DNA of 64,000 nucleotides from DASTBU01 sp035711845 (GTDB taxonomy: Bacteria > Acidobacteriota > Vicinamibacteria > Vicinamibacterales > 2-12-FULL-66-21), in NCBI GenBank assembly GCA_035711845.1, contig DASTBU010000069.1, forward strand, positions 1-64,000, given 5' to 3'. Position numbers and translations under genes: made by a program. The notes under the pieces were generated by a model. That model was not told the origin of the DNA and did no database searches. It worked only from the letters and a program-made list of their open reading frames with translations. Below are positions 33,820 through 42,776 of this stretch, piece after piece (positions within the stretch are counted from its first letter, which is position 1; each line of letters starts with the position of its first letter).

Positions 33820-34951
33820 TTCGAAGCTGCCATCGGTCGGGACGACGATTTTCACCGTGATGTCGCGGCTGGCCTCCGAGCTCGGCGCCATCAACCTGTC
33901 CCAGGGCTTTCCCGACTTCGACTGCGACCCGGCACTGATCGATGCGGTCGCGCACCACATGCGCAGCGGCCGGAACCAGTACGCGCCGATGGAAGGCGTG
34001 CCGTCGCTGCGCGCGGCGATCGCGTCCAAGTACGAGACCTTTCACGGGCGATCCTACGATCCCGAGACCGAGGTCACCGTCACGTCCGGCGGCACAGAGG
34101 CGCTCTTCGACGCGATCGCTGCGGTCGTCCATCCCGGCGACGAGGTCATCGTCTTCGAGCCGTGCTATGACTCGTACGTGCCGGCGATCCAGCTGAGCGG
34201 CGGGACGCCGGTCGTGGTCTCCCTCACGTTCCCGGAGTATGCGATCGACTGGTCGGCCGTACGGGGCGCCCTGACCAAGCGCACGCGGATGCTCGTCATC
34301 AACTCGCCGCACAACCCTGCCGGCGCGATCCTCACGGCGGAAGACATCCGCGCGCTCTCGGAACTTGTCGACGGCACTGACATCCTGATCCTGGCCGACG
34401 AAGTCTACGAGCACATCATCTTCGACGGAGTCCAGCACGAGAGCATGGCGCGCACGCCCGAGCTCGCCGGCCGCAGCTTCATCGTCGGGTCCTTCGGCAA
34501 GACGTACCACACCACGGGGTGGAAGGTCGGATATGTCGTGGCGCCTCGGTCGCTCACCAGCGAGTTTCGCAAGGTGCACCAGTTCGTGACGTTCGCGACG
34601 AACACGCCGGTCCAGCATGCGATCGCAGATTTCCTGGCGGCGCAGCGCGGCCTCCGCGAGCTGGCGCCGTTCTACCAGGCGAAGCGTGATCTCTTCCTGC
34701 GCCTGATGGAAGGCTCGCGCTTCAAGCCCCTGCCCTGCCGCGGCAGCTACTTTCAGCTGATGGACTACTCGGCCATCACCGATGAGACCGACGCCGAATT
34801 CGCCATCACGCTCACGAAGGAACACGGGGTGGCCTCGATCCCGACGTCTCCCTTCCTCTATCGGCAGGCCGCGCCCAGCGTCCTCCGTTTCTGCTTTGCC
34901 AAGAAGGACGCGACGCTCGAGGCTGCCGCATCGAGGCTCGTCCGGGTGTGA
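33806..34951 (+). CDS. PLP-dependent class I/II aminotransferase (methionine aminotransferase-like)
   Basis: This 381-aa cytoplasmic enzyme transfers amino groups using pyridoxal phosphate. The Schiff-base lysine is in FIVGSFGKTYHTTGWKVG. Other fold-type I markers are INLSQGFPDF, NQYAPMEGVPSLR, NSPHNPAGAIL and ILADEVYEHI; the C-terminal arginine is in VLRFCFAKK. The sequence is closest in style to YbdL/kynurenine-type aminotransferases with methionine preference, but the substrate is inferred. It overlaps the asparaginase-like gene. Confidence 0.92.
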   Translation: MVRIDSKLPSVGTTIFTVMSRLASELGAINLSQGFPDFDCDPALIDAVAHHMRSGRNQYAPMEGVPSLRAAIASKYETFHGRSYDPETEVTVTSGGTEALFDAIAAVVHPGDEVIVFEPCYDSYVPAIQLSGGTPVVVSLTFPEYAIDWSAVRGALTKRTRMLVINSPHNPAGAILTAEDIRALSELVDGTDILILADEVYEHIIFDGVQHESMARTPELAGRSFIVGSFGKTYHTTGWKVGYVVAPRSLTSEFRKVHQFVTFATNTPVQHAIADFLAAQRGLRELAPFYQAKRDLFLRLMEGSRFKPLPCRGSYFQLMDYSAITDETDAEFAITLTKEHGVASIPTSPFLYRQAAPSVLRFCFAKKDATLEAAASRLVRV

Positions 34952-34978
34952 ACGCCCATGATTCGGAGGAGGATAGAG

Positions 34979-35368
34979 ATGGCTGCACGGACCACGTTCG
35001 AGAGCTACGCCTATGCGGCCTTGCGCATCGTGACCGGGTTTCTGTTCTTGTTCCACGGTCTGCAGAAGCTGTTCGGGATGTACGGCGGCCAGGCCATGCC
35101 GCTCATCTCGCGGGCGGGCGCGGCCGGCATGATCGAACTCGTTGGAGGCGTGTTCGTCATGCTCGGGCTGTTCACCTCACCCGTGGCCTTCATCTGCAGC
35201 GGCGAGATGGCCTTCGCCTACTTCCTGGCGCACGCGCCGAACGGGTTCTGGCCGATCGTCAACAGAGGCGAGCTGGCAGTGTTCTACTGCTTCGTCTTCC
35301 TGTACATCTCCGCGCGCGGCGCCGGTCCGCTCAGCCTGGATCGCATCATCAGGGGAAAGAAAGGATAG
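34979..35368 (+). CDS. DoxX-family membrane protein
   Basis: This 129-aa protein has four helices. The N-terminal segment AALRIVTGFLFLFHGLQKLFG is the DoxX signature. DoxX proteins are small inner-membrane proteins linked in some bacteria to thiol or thiosulfate/sulfide redox systems. GGAGGA 8 nt upstream favours ATG 34979 over 34958. It lies 27 bp after the aminotransferase. Confidence 0.88.
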   Translation: MAARTTFESYAYAALRIVTGFLFLFHGLQKLFGMYGGQAMPLISRAGAAGMIELVGGVFVMLGLFTSPVAFICSGEMAFAYFLAHAPNGFWPIVNRGELAVFYCFVFLYISARGAGPLSLDRIIRGKKG

Positions 35369-35372
35369 GGAC

Positions 35373-37430
35373 ATGTCCAGCCAGACCTGCTGGCGCCTGG
35401 TGACCGTACTCCTCGCGGCCGCGCTTGGCACGGCGACCGCCTCCGCGCAAGCGCCGCCGCTGCTCGGGGAACAGGCCGCACGCGCTCTTGCGTCGGAACT
35501 GTCCGGGGAAACGGCCAAGCGCAACCTCGAACAGATCACGCGTTATCACCGCATGCGCGGCTCCCGTCAGTTCAGGCTGGCGGCCGACTTCATCGTCGCG
35601 CAGCTCCGGAGTTACGGGCTCCAGGACGCGAAGGTCGAAGAGTTTCCCGCCGACGGCACGCAGTGGTATGGCACGCAGCGGGCGAGGCCCGCCTGGGATG
35701 CGGAATTCGCGGAGCTGTGGGAGATGCAGCGGCGCAATGGTGCGCTCGCGCCGGTCTCCAGGCTGGCCAGCTTCGATGCCATGCCCGTCACCCTGGCCCA
35801 GGACAGCGAAAGCGCAGAGGTGACGTCGGAACTCGTGGACGTCGGGCAGGGGACCAGCGAAGCAGACTACTCGGGCAAAGAGGTTCGAGGAAAGCTGGTG
35901 CTCGCTGCCGCGCAGCCGGGTCCGGTCGCAGAGCTGGCCGTCGCCAGGCACGGTGCGGCAGGCATCCTCAGCTACGCGCAGAACCAGCGGACCGCATGGT
36001 GGGGCGACGACGACACGCTGGTGCGATGGGGTCATCTCGAGACGTTCGCGCCTCACAAGACCTTTGCGTTGATGGTCTCTCTGAAACAGGCACGCATGCT
36101 GCAGCGACGTCTTGCGGCTGGCGAATCGATTCTGCTCCGCGCATCCGTGAAGGCCGGCCAGCACGCCGGCGCGTATTCCATCGTCACCGCCACGATCCCT
36201 GGCGCAGATCCGATTCGCGGCAGGGATGAGATCGTCTTCAGCTGTCATCTGGATCACCAGCGCCCGGGCGCGAACGACAACGCAAGCGGGTGCATGACCA
36301 TCCTGGAGATCGCCCGCACCTATTCGAAGCTCATCGCGGAAATGCGTTTGCCCCGGCCGTCGCGCACGCTGCGCTTCATATGGCCGCCGGAGATCGAAGG
36401 CACCACCACTTACCTGAACGCCAGGCCGGAGGTGACGCGACGAATCAAGGCCGCGATTCATCTGGACATGGTGGGCGGCGGTCCGGACACGAAGGCCGTC
36501 TTTCACGTCACCCGCGGGCCGGCGAGCCTGCCATCGTTCGTCAACGATGTCGCGGCGTCGATTGGCGCCTTCGTCAACGAACAGACGATGGAGTTTGCAG
36601 CAAGCGGTGTCGCGAAGTACCCGCTCATTGCGCCGGAAGGAGGAAGGGAGCCTCTCCAGGCCGCACTCGTCGATTTCAGCTCGGGCAGCGATCACCAGGT
36701 CTACACGGAAGGGTCCTTCGGGATTCCGGCCGTGTACCTGAACGACTGGCCGGATCGGAACATCCATACGAACAGGGACACTCCGGCGATGATCGATCCC
36801 ACCAAGCTGTTGCGTGCGGGGTTTGTCGCGGCCAGCACGGGATGGGTGCTGGCGAACCTCGATGCGGGCGACGCGCAGGCCGTGTTCGGAGTCATCCACG
36901 CGCAATCGTTCGAGCGAACTGCCGTGGTGGCGCGGCGGCAGATGGTGGCGGGTGCCGCCGCGAGCATCGCGCGATTTCACCTCTGGCACGAGCGAACGCT
37001 CCTCGACTCGATGTCGCGCTTTTTCGAGCCCCCCGTGGAGGTCAGGAACCGTGCAGACCAGCTCGTCGCGCAACTCGAAGGTCTCGTCGGGGATGGCGGC
37101 GCCCGCGTGCAGCCCTCGGGAGAAGGGGCGCTCGTTTTTTCCAGGCAGCCCGAGCCGAAAGGGCCCCTGTCCGTATTCGGGTACGATTACCTCGCCGACA
37201 AGTACGGCGCCGATCGAGCCGCGAAGCTGCAAATCAATTCGGTTCGAGCCCTGTGGGGAGACGGCAGTTACGCGTACGAAGTGTTGAATCTCGTCGATGG
37301 GCGCCGGACCGTGCTCGAGATCGCGGATATGGTGTCGGCGATTTACGGGCCGGTACCCCTTCCCGCCGTGCTCGAATACCTTCGTGCCCTCGAGGAGATC
37401 GGCATGCTCCGCGAGCGCGGCACGCAGTAG
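35373..37430 (+). CDS. Secreted M28-type zinc peptidase with C-terminal winged-helix-like domain
   Basis: This 685-aa protein has a signal peptide (1-~25, VLLAAALGTATASAQ), a PA-like insert (~120-270) and an M28 catalytic domain. Zinc-site strings are SCHLDHQRPGANDNASG (H292, D302), the catalytic glutamate in WPPEIEGTT, IHLDMVGGG, and the distant ligand in NDWPDRNIHTNRDT. The last ~65 residues (VRALWGDGSYAYEVLNLVDG, then EYLRALEEIGML) resemble a PqqD/winged-helix domain, an unusual addition to an exported aminopeptidase. It begins 4 nt after the DoxX stop and ends 3 nt from the convergent VWFA gene. Confidence 0.88.
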   Translation: MSSQTCWRLVTVLLAAALGTATASAQAPPLLGEQAARALASELSGETAKRNLEQITRYHRMRGSRQFRLAADFIVAQLRSYGLQDAKVEEFPADGTQWYGTQRARPAWDAEFAELWEMQRRNGALAPVSRLASFDAMPVTLAQDSESAEVTSELVDVGQGTSEADYSGKEVRGKLVLAAAQPGPVAELAVARHGAAGILSYAQNQRTAWWGDDDTLVRWGHLETFAPHKTFALMVSLKQARMLQRRLAAGESILLRASVKAGQHAGAYSIVTATIPGADPIRGRDEIVFSCHLDHQRPGANDNASGCMTILEIARTYSKLIAEMRLPRPSRTLRFIWPPEIEGTTTYLNARPEVTRRIKAAIHLDMVGGGPDTKAVFHVTRGPASLPSFVNDVAASIGAFVNEQTMEFAASGVAKYPLIAPEGGREPLQAALVDFSSGSDHQVYTEGSFGIPAVYLNDWPDRNIHTNRDTPAMIDPTKLLRAGFVAASTGWVLANLDAGDAQAVFGVIHAQSFERTAVVARRQMVAGAAASIARFHLWHERTLLDSMSRFFEPPVEVRNRADQLVAQLEGLVGDGGARVQPSGEGALVFSRQPEPKGPLSVFGYDYLADKYGADRAAKLQINSVRALWGDGSYAYEVLNLVDGRRTVLEIADMVSAIYGPVPLPAVLEYLRALEEIGMLRERGTQ

Positions 37431-37433
37431 GGG

Positions 37434-39308
37434 TCAGCCCGTGACCTTGAAGCGAACGATTTCTTTCGCGGCTCCTGCGGCGCTCTTCGCGTTCAGCTCG
37501 ATGGCGTACTCGCCCGGGGCGAGCCAGCCCAGCGGAACATCGAACTGCACGATGCCCGCGCCCACGGTTGCCTTCATGGGCTCGATCGGCCGCAGCGCCT
37601 GACCCGTTCGATTCAGGATGCGCGCGTCGAGCGCAATGGATGCGCCGCTTCGGGAATGCGTGGGCACTCGAAGCAGCAGCCGCTCGGTGCGCCGGAACTC
37701 GCGCGCAGGCACCGGGGCGGCAGCAGGATCGCGGCTGATCTCCCGGAATTCCCGGGCCGAGGCGCTGCGAAACACTTGCGGAGGGAGGATCAGCGGATCC
37801 GCGCGGCGGCTGTTCGGCACCTCGACGTCATGCGCCGCCGTGTCGATCTGAGTACCGTCGGCTGCGAAAATCGCCAGGTCGAGTTGAATGGGACCCGGCG
37901 GCGCTTCGAAGAATGCTGCCTCCTGTCGGCCCACCGCATCATCCGCGCGCGGTGCGCTGATTTCGTCCTCGAAGAGGAGGGCGCCTTCCCTGGTCGTCAC
38001 CTTCAGGGCGACGACGGAGGGACGTTGAATCTTTCCGGGACCCCTCGATTCCGCAGGCTCCCAGGTAAAGGTCACCTGCTGGACACCATCCGCCGAAACC
38101 GTGAACCCGAGCCACGTGTCGATCAAGGGACTTCGTCTGAGGACCCGCCGGGGCGCCGCGGGGCGTCCTTCAGCACCGTGCGACTCGGAAGGGGCGGGGG
38201 CCCAATAACCCGTTCGCGCGCGCACTACGGCGTCGCGGCGGCGGGTCCGTACCTGCACGTCGTAGAAGCGGCCCGCGGCCGCGTGCGACGACGTATAGCT
38301 CAGGAGATAGTAGCCATCCAGATCGCGCGACACACGTTCAAGGCCGGCCTGCATCGCCGCCGCGCTCAAGACCGCCTCCCCGCCGGTCTCCCCTGCGAGG
38401 GTTTGAAGGAACCGCCGGCTGTTGTCGACTTCATCCGCCTCATCGCTCGGACCGGCCGCACCGGCTGGATTGAAGGCATACACCGCAACGTGCGCCCGGC
38501 TGGCCGATCGGACGAGCCCCTGGACGTCGGGAACCCTTCGGGCTCGCTCGTGCATGCGCGCACCCGTGAAGCCCTCGCTCACCAGCACGATTGCCGCGCG
38601 ATCCGGGGCCAGCTCGCCGAGCCGGGAGGTCAGGGCACGCAGACCTGACATCACAATCTGGGCGCGGGCTGCCCGAACCGTCTCCGGCGCACGGCCGATG
38701 TACTTTTCCTCGAATTCCGTGCGGGCCTCGTAGTCGCCCTTGCGCCCACTGAATTCCTGGATGGCCTGCCTTGCCGCAGCCGACCCACGAGTGAACCTGA
38801 TGTCCGTAACCGACTCGAGGGGTCGGAGGACTGCGATCAGGTCCGATGGACGGATGTGCTGATCCAGGAACCGCGAGAAGGTCTCGCGGACCCGCTCGCT
38901 GTTCGGTCCTGCGCTGACATGGAACTCGTCGAGCAGCAGCGCGAAGACCCTTGCTCCGGGCTCACGGGCCGCGAGCTCCTCGTCGAGCGGCGACGCGATC
39001 GGCGGCAACGCGGTGGTTCCCGCAGGCCGCGCGGCGGCACTCCGGAGCTCCACCGCGTGGAGCTTCTGCACGACGCCATCCTCGACTACCTCGAAGTCGC
39101 CGGGCTCGAGATCCAGGATCGGCCTGCCCAGACGATCGGTGACGACCGCATCGATCCGGACGACACGCGCGAGCGGGGTGGGATCGGAACCGCCGGCGCC
39201 CGAGGTGCCCGCCGGTGACACACCCGGGGTGCTCTGGGCAGACGCGGATGCGGCTGCCATCCCAAGGAGGACAAGGATCGCGAAACGGAGCAACCAGCGA
39301 CGTCCCAT
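37434..39308 (-). CDS. VWFA-related acidobacterial secreted protein
   Basis: This 624-aa protein has a signal peptide (1-~25, AILVLLGMAAASASAQ). The family opening RIDAVVTDRLGRPILDLEPG is followed by DFEVVEDGVVQ, and then a von Willebrand A-like domain (RVFALLLDEFHVSAGPNSERVRETFSRFLDQ, AAIVLVSEGFTGARMHERAR, and a Y-rich YYLLSYTSSH block). This is the TIGR03436 layout, so far almost confined to Acidobacteriota. The role is unknown; adhesion or envelope protein-protein contact is assumed from the VWA fold. It is 30 nt downstream of the DUF3014 gene. Confidence 0.9.
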   Translation of the reverse strand: MGRRWLLRFAILVLLGMAAASASAQSTPGVSPAGTSGAGGSDPTPLARVVRIDAVVTDRLGRPILDLEPGDFEVVEDGVVQKLHAVELRSAAARPAGTTALPPIASPLDEELAAREPGARVFALLLDEFHVSAGPNSERVRETFSRFLDQHIRPSDLIAVLRPLESVTDIRFTRGSAAARQAIQEFSGRKGDYEARTEFEEKYIGRAPETVRAARAQIVMSGLRALTSRLGELAPDRAAIVLVSEGFTGARMHERARRVPDVQGLVRSASRAHVAVYAFNPAGAAGPSDEADEVDNSRRFLQTLAGETGGEAVLSAAAMQAGLERVSRDLDGYYLLSYTSSHAAAGRFYDVQVRTRRRDAVVRARTGYWAPAPSESHGAEGRPAAPRRVLRRSPLIDTWLGFTVSADGVQQVTFTWEPAESRGPGKIQRPSVVALKVTTREGALLFEDEISAPRADDAVGRQEAAFFEAPPGPIQLDLAIFAADGTQIDTAAHDVEVPNSRRADPLILPPQVFRSASAREFREISRDPAAAPVPAREFRRTERLLLRVPTHSRSGASIALDARILNRTGQALRPIEPMKATVGAGIVQFDVPLGWLAPGEYAIELNAKSAAGAAKEIVRFKVTG

Positions 39309-39338
39309 CTGGTGGTCCTTCGGGGGCCCGTGCGCGCG

Positions 39339-40172
39339 TCAGCGTGGCAGCGCGATGCCCAGCAGCGGCGCGATCTCGCGAAGCTTGCCCTTCACGATGC
39401 GCATGTTCCGGGGTCCCATTCGGAGGAACTGGCGCTGCGCCCCGCTCAGTGACTGGAGCTTCGGCTCGGCGAATTCCCAGGAGACGCTCTTCGGTGTCAG
39501 CATGACGTCTCCGTCGATATCGGGCGTGTTCAACAGCTCGACCAGCGCGCGCTCCATCGCTCGATCGAAGTCGCCGTCAGGGTATCCAAGCTCCCGATAG
39601 GCGTCCTGGATGCGCGGCTTCAACGTCGCGTACAGCCGCGCCGTTCCCTCGGCATCCAGCGCGCCAACGGCATCCGCATATTCATCGTAGCGCCGATACG
39701 ACCGCGCATCGATGCGCGCGATCTCCCCATCTTCGTCCGCGATGAACTCACCCGTGGGCCGGACGGCTCCAAGATGCCGCGCTGGCGATCGGCCGTTCGA
39801 GATATTGACGACGACGACCGTGAAGTTGCGGATGAGCTGATCGGTCGTGAGCCACGCGGCCACTCTGGGATGTGACGACAGCGCGCTCACGAGCTGTCGA
39901 ACCACGGGATCCGTCTCGCCCAGCGGAGGCAAGTCGATCTCCTCGCCGGACACCGGTTCGAGGGGCTGCGCCTTGTCGGCCTCCGCAACCTGCTGCTCGG
40001 TCTGCACGCGCACGTCCGATGCAGGTGCGTTCCGGGACGCCAGGAGGTTCCAGACCAGGTATCCCACGACGGCCAGGAGCGGAATCAGGAGGAGCAGACG
40101 CCAGCCGAACCGTCTGCCGGGCGGAGGCGGGTCATACGGCTTGTCGAGCTGGAGATCGCTGAAATCCGCCAT
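39339..40172 (-). CDS. DUF3014-family membrane-anchored protein
   Basis: This 277-aa protein has one helix near the N-terminus (WRLLLLIPLLAVVGYLVWNLLA, ~25-46) and a periplasmic domain. Family strings are LPPLGETDPVVRQLVSALSSHPRVAAWL, NISNGRSPARHL, SYRRYDEYADAV and a C-terminal block ending GPRNMRIVKGKLREIA. DUF3014 has no known function. Its ATG at 40172 directly follows a good promoter, and it probably drives the VWFA gene downstream. Confidence 0.85.
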   Translation of the reverse strand: MADFSDLQLDKPYDPPPPGRRFGWRLLLLIPLLAVVGYLVWNLLASRNAPASDVRVQTEQQVAEADKAQPLEPVSGEEIDLPPLGETDPVVRQLVSALSSHPRVAAWLTTDQLIRNFTVVVVNISNGRSPARHLGAVRPTGEFIADEDGEIARIDARSYRRYDEYADAVGALDAEGTARLYATLKPRIQDAYRELGYPDGDFDRAMERALVELLNTPDIDGDVMLTPKSVSWEFAEPKLQSLSGAQRQFLRMGPRNMRIVKGKLREIAPLLGIALPR

Positions 40173-40178
40173 ATGGGC

Positions 40179-40206
40179 AGTCTAGCACTCAGGGTCGGGG
40201 GTTCAA
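40179..40206 (-). promoter_or_regulatory. Promoter of the DUF3014 gene, likely leaderless
   Basis: On the minus strand TTGAAC (40201-40206), 16-bp spacer, TAGACT (40179-40184), then 6 nt to ATG 40172. The -35 box is itself one unit of the adjacent repeat array. Confidence 0.55.
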
Positions 40207-40412
40207 GGTTCAATAGGTTCAGGGTTCAATGGTTCCGGGGTTCAAGAGTTCAAGGGTTCAAGGGTTCAACGGTGCATCATCGGGTTGATCGGGTCCAGGA
40301 CTTAACCGGCCTGAACCCATGAACCCGCTTGGACACATGAACCGTGAACCCCATGAACCCATTGAACCCTGGAACCCCTTGAACGCCTTGAACCCTTGAA
40401 CCTATTGAAACC
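40197..40412. repeat. Large inverted pair of GGTTCAA-unit arrays
   Basis: The left arm (~40197-40290) repeats GGGTTCAA variants about ten times; the right arm (~40313-40412) repeats TTGAACCC/ATGAACCC about twelve times. A ~25-bp non-repetitive centre separates them. It fills the whole gap between the DUF3014 gene and the GH3 gene and could form a ~90-bp imperfect stem. Confidence 0.88.
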
Positions 40413-42054
40413 CATGATCCGTCAGGATCGGCAGCCAGCCCTGGTCGCTGCTGAAGGAAGCGGGCTTGATGTCACCCAGCCGCTGGCCCCGCGCCACGCA
40501 GGCATCCACGTAGGCGCGGTCCGCCCCTCGCCTGGTTCGAACGACACGCCCCGGCAACAGCTGACGCATATCCACGCACCAGGCGTAGTGGAGATTCTTC
40601 CGCAGCTCGCGCTCGAATGCAGACTCGAGGCCCGGCAGCGGCACGTCGGTTTCGACGAACAGCGTGTACGACAGCCCACCGGGCAATGCGACCGGCGCCA
40701 CCATGGCGAATCGCGGCGTGGGCCTACCCTCGAAAAGGGTGCGCAGGACCTGCGCCACGAACCTATCGGTCAGCTTTTCGCCGAACAAGTCCGAGACGCA
40801 GTCGTCCTTGCCCACGAAGCGGATCGACGGCGTCCGCTTTATCCAACCGTCAACCTCGATGCGATCGCCGAGACGATAGCGATACAGTCCCCCGCCCGTC
40901 GTCAGGACGACCTGATACTGCTTCCCGGCCTCGAGCTCGTGTGCGAGGTGCGATCGATCGTCGGCGTCCAGGAACTCGAGGAAGTGCGAACGCACGGCCA
41001 ACGGATGCAGACCGTCAAACGGGATGGAGACGATACCTTCGGTCGCTATCAGTCCCTTGCCCTGCAGGCAGACCCCCGGCAGAAGCCCCGCGAGATGATC
41101 TGCGTGGGGACGCGCCGGACCGTCCTGCCAGCAGCTGACGACCGCGAGGCGCGGCCACAGCCTGGACGGATCGAGGTTCGCGAGACGACGGAGCGCGCGT
41201 GCGCGCTCTGGAGCGGGCCGAAGGCGTGCCCGAAGCGCGGCCAGAACGGCAGGGGGAACGTGGGCCGGGGGCGACAGCGTACCGGCGGCGATGTCGTCCG
41301 CGATCGTCCCAATCCACTCGGGCAGCGCGTCGAGAAGCCTCGTCAGAAATGACGGGTGCCACACGGAGATCAGCCGAAGGTCGCCGGCGCCGACGAGAAA
41401 CACCAGCGAAACGTATCGGAAGGCCGCAGGATCCGTGACCTGCGTGACCCCGTCCGGCGCCACCACGACGGCGCGCGCCAGCGCCCGCCGTGCCGCACCG
41501 AGGTACGCGCTGTCCTCGTCGAACCCGATCGGAACGACGCCGGTCCGATCCTGCGCGATTGCGGGCGAGATGGACCAGTACGAGCGCCCGCGCTTCGCGG
41601 AGGGATGCACCAGGTGGAGGTCGGCGATCCAGGCGTCAACCGCGCGTCCGAACTCACCCTGCAGGTGGCGGGTGAACGGCAGGAGCTTCCGGGCTGTGGC
41701 CGAGCCGCTCGAAGGCGTGAGCCGCTCTACCGCGTCCCTCGTCAAGACGCCCGGCTCGCCGGCCCGGATGCGCCGGATGAACGGCTCCAGGTCCTGGTAA
41801 GCCATGAGCGGCACTCGCGCGCGAAACGCCTCGACCAGGCCTGGCCCCTCCTTGCCCTCGAACAGGATCCGGGCAAATCCGAGCTCCCGTCCGATCGCGG
41901 TGTCGCGGTTCCGCTCCAGGCAGCTCGCGAGCCGCGAATGCTGCGCCGCCAGCGGGTCCCTCAAGGCGGCGCGAAAGCGTTGCCGCTCGGCCAGGCTGGC
42001 CCCAATCCAGAGGATGTTGGCGGCAGCCGCCACGACGTTCATGCGCGTCCTCAA
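40402..42054 (-). CDS. GH3-family acyl-adenylating enzyme
   Basis: This 550-aa member of the GH3 branch of adenylate-forming enzymes in plants joins carboxylic acids to amino acids via acyl-AMP. The ATP-binding motif is LTPSSGSATARKLLPFT; the conserved YRYRLGDRIEV motif (preceded by TTGGGL) and a C-terminal domain (KLTDRFVAQVLRTLF) follow. Length and order are normal for the family. It is the last gene of a five-gene minus-strand operon, and its start overlaps the preceding acyltransferase stop by 4 nt. An acid-amine ligation step is inferred; the acid is unknown. Its 3' end touches the repeat array. Confidence 0.87.
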   Translation of the reverse strand: MRTRMNVVAAAANILWIGASLAERQRFRAALRDPLAAQHSRLASCLERNRDTAIGRELGFARILFEGKEGPGLVEAFRARVPLMAYQDLEPFIRRIRAGEPGVLTRDAVERLTPSSGSATARKLLPFTRHLQGEFGRAVDAWIADLHLVHPSAKRGRSYWSISPAIAQDRTGVVPIGFDEDSAYLGAARRALARAVVVAPDGVTQVTDPAAFRYVSLVFLVGAGDLRLISVWHPSFLTRLLDALPEWIGTIADDIAAGTLSPPAHVPPAVLAALRARLRPAPERARALRRLANLDPSRLWPRLAVVSCWQDGPARPHADHLAGLLPGVCLQGKGLIATEGIVSIPFDGLHPLAVRSHFLEFLDADDRSHLAHELEAGKQYQVVLTTGGGLYRYRLGDRIEVDGWIKRTPSIRFVGKDDCVSDLFGEKLTDRFVAQVLRTLFEGRPTPRFAMVAPVALPGGLSYTLFVETDVPLPGLESAFERELRKNLHYAWCVDMRQLLPGRVVRTRRGADRAYVDACVARGQRLGDIKPASFSSDQGWLPILTDHGFQ

Positions 42055-42776
42055 AGCGCCTTCGCGATTCGAAGGCCGGCCGCAGTCAGGTTTTCCTCCG
42101 CGATTCGCGCGAGACAGACCAGCTCGTCTCCGTACACGTAACCAGGGTTACGCTCGAGAAAGAAGGCCACATGCGGATCGAGCGCTCGCCGCGCCGGCAC
42201 GTCGAGCAGTTCCGGCGCAAGCACCTGGGGCCTCTCGAGCCGGACGATTCCCGTCTTCCCATCGTACCGGCCGCCGAACTGTGTGGCCGCGAGCGATTGC
42301 ATCACGCTTCGATCGGCGGCCGACGCACCGTCCCATCGCGGAAAGAACTCGCGAAAGAAGACCGGGAGAAAGCGGTATGTGCGGAAGCCCGACGTGAGGA
42401 GCAGCCAGTAGACCTCCCGGTTGCCATAGAGCGGGGTGAGCTGCCGCACCGCGCGCAACCAGGTCAGAGGAAGGACAGGGCTTCCCCACCACTCCCGCGC
42501 AACAATCGTGTCGCCCGAATACACGACGGTGAGCGCCCTGCCGGCAATCGTCTCCGGGTAGACGAGCAACGTCGAGAAGCCACGGAGCACGCCGCGCTGG
42601 TCCTCGAGGAGGATCACCCAGTTTTTTTGAAGGAGATCGGCGTCGAACGTTTCGCGGTCCACGCCCGTGAAGTGCGACCGCAGCAGAAGCAGCATCGAGC
42701 TCTTCCGGTGCGCGTCGAGCGCCTCACGCGGGACGAACCTGCCGCTCAGCCGTCCGGTCAAGGCAATCGAGTTCAT
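42051..42776 (-). CDS. GNAT-like acyltransferase
   Basis: This 241-aa protein is predicted to be cytoplasmic. A GNAT-like pattern is visible: an opening R.F..RE..D, central strands WVILLEDQRGVLRGFSTLLVY, TVVYSGDTIV and YGNREVYWLLLTSGFRTYRFLP. The family could not be named more precisely; acyl-CoA- or acyl-ACP-dependent N-acylation is an inference. It overlaps both neighbours by 4 nt (ATGA at both junctions), so it is certainly co-translated with the GH3 enzyme and the larger acyltransferase. Confidence 0.65.
   Translation of the reverse strand: MNSIALTGRLSGRFVPREALDAHRKSSMLLLLRSHFTGVDRETFDADLLQKNWVILLEDQRGVLRGFSTLLVYPETIAGRALTVVYSGDTIVAREWWGSPVLPLTWLRAVRQLTPLYGNREVYWLLLTSGFRTYRFLPVFFREFFPRWDGASAADRSVMQSLAATQFGGRYDGKTGIVRLERPQVLAPELLDVPARRALDPHVAFFLERNPGYVYGDELVCLARIAEENLTAAGLRIAKAL

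Noticed and set aside
40197..40412. CRISPR array
   Set aside because: Units are 7-8 bp, degenerate and without spacers, and no cas genes are present. It is a short-unit inverted array.
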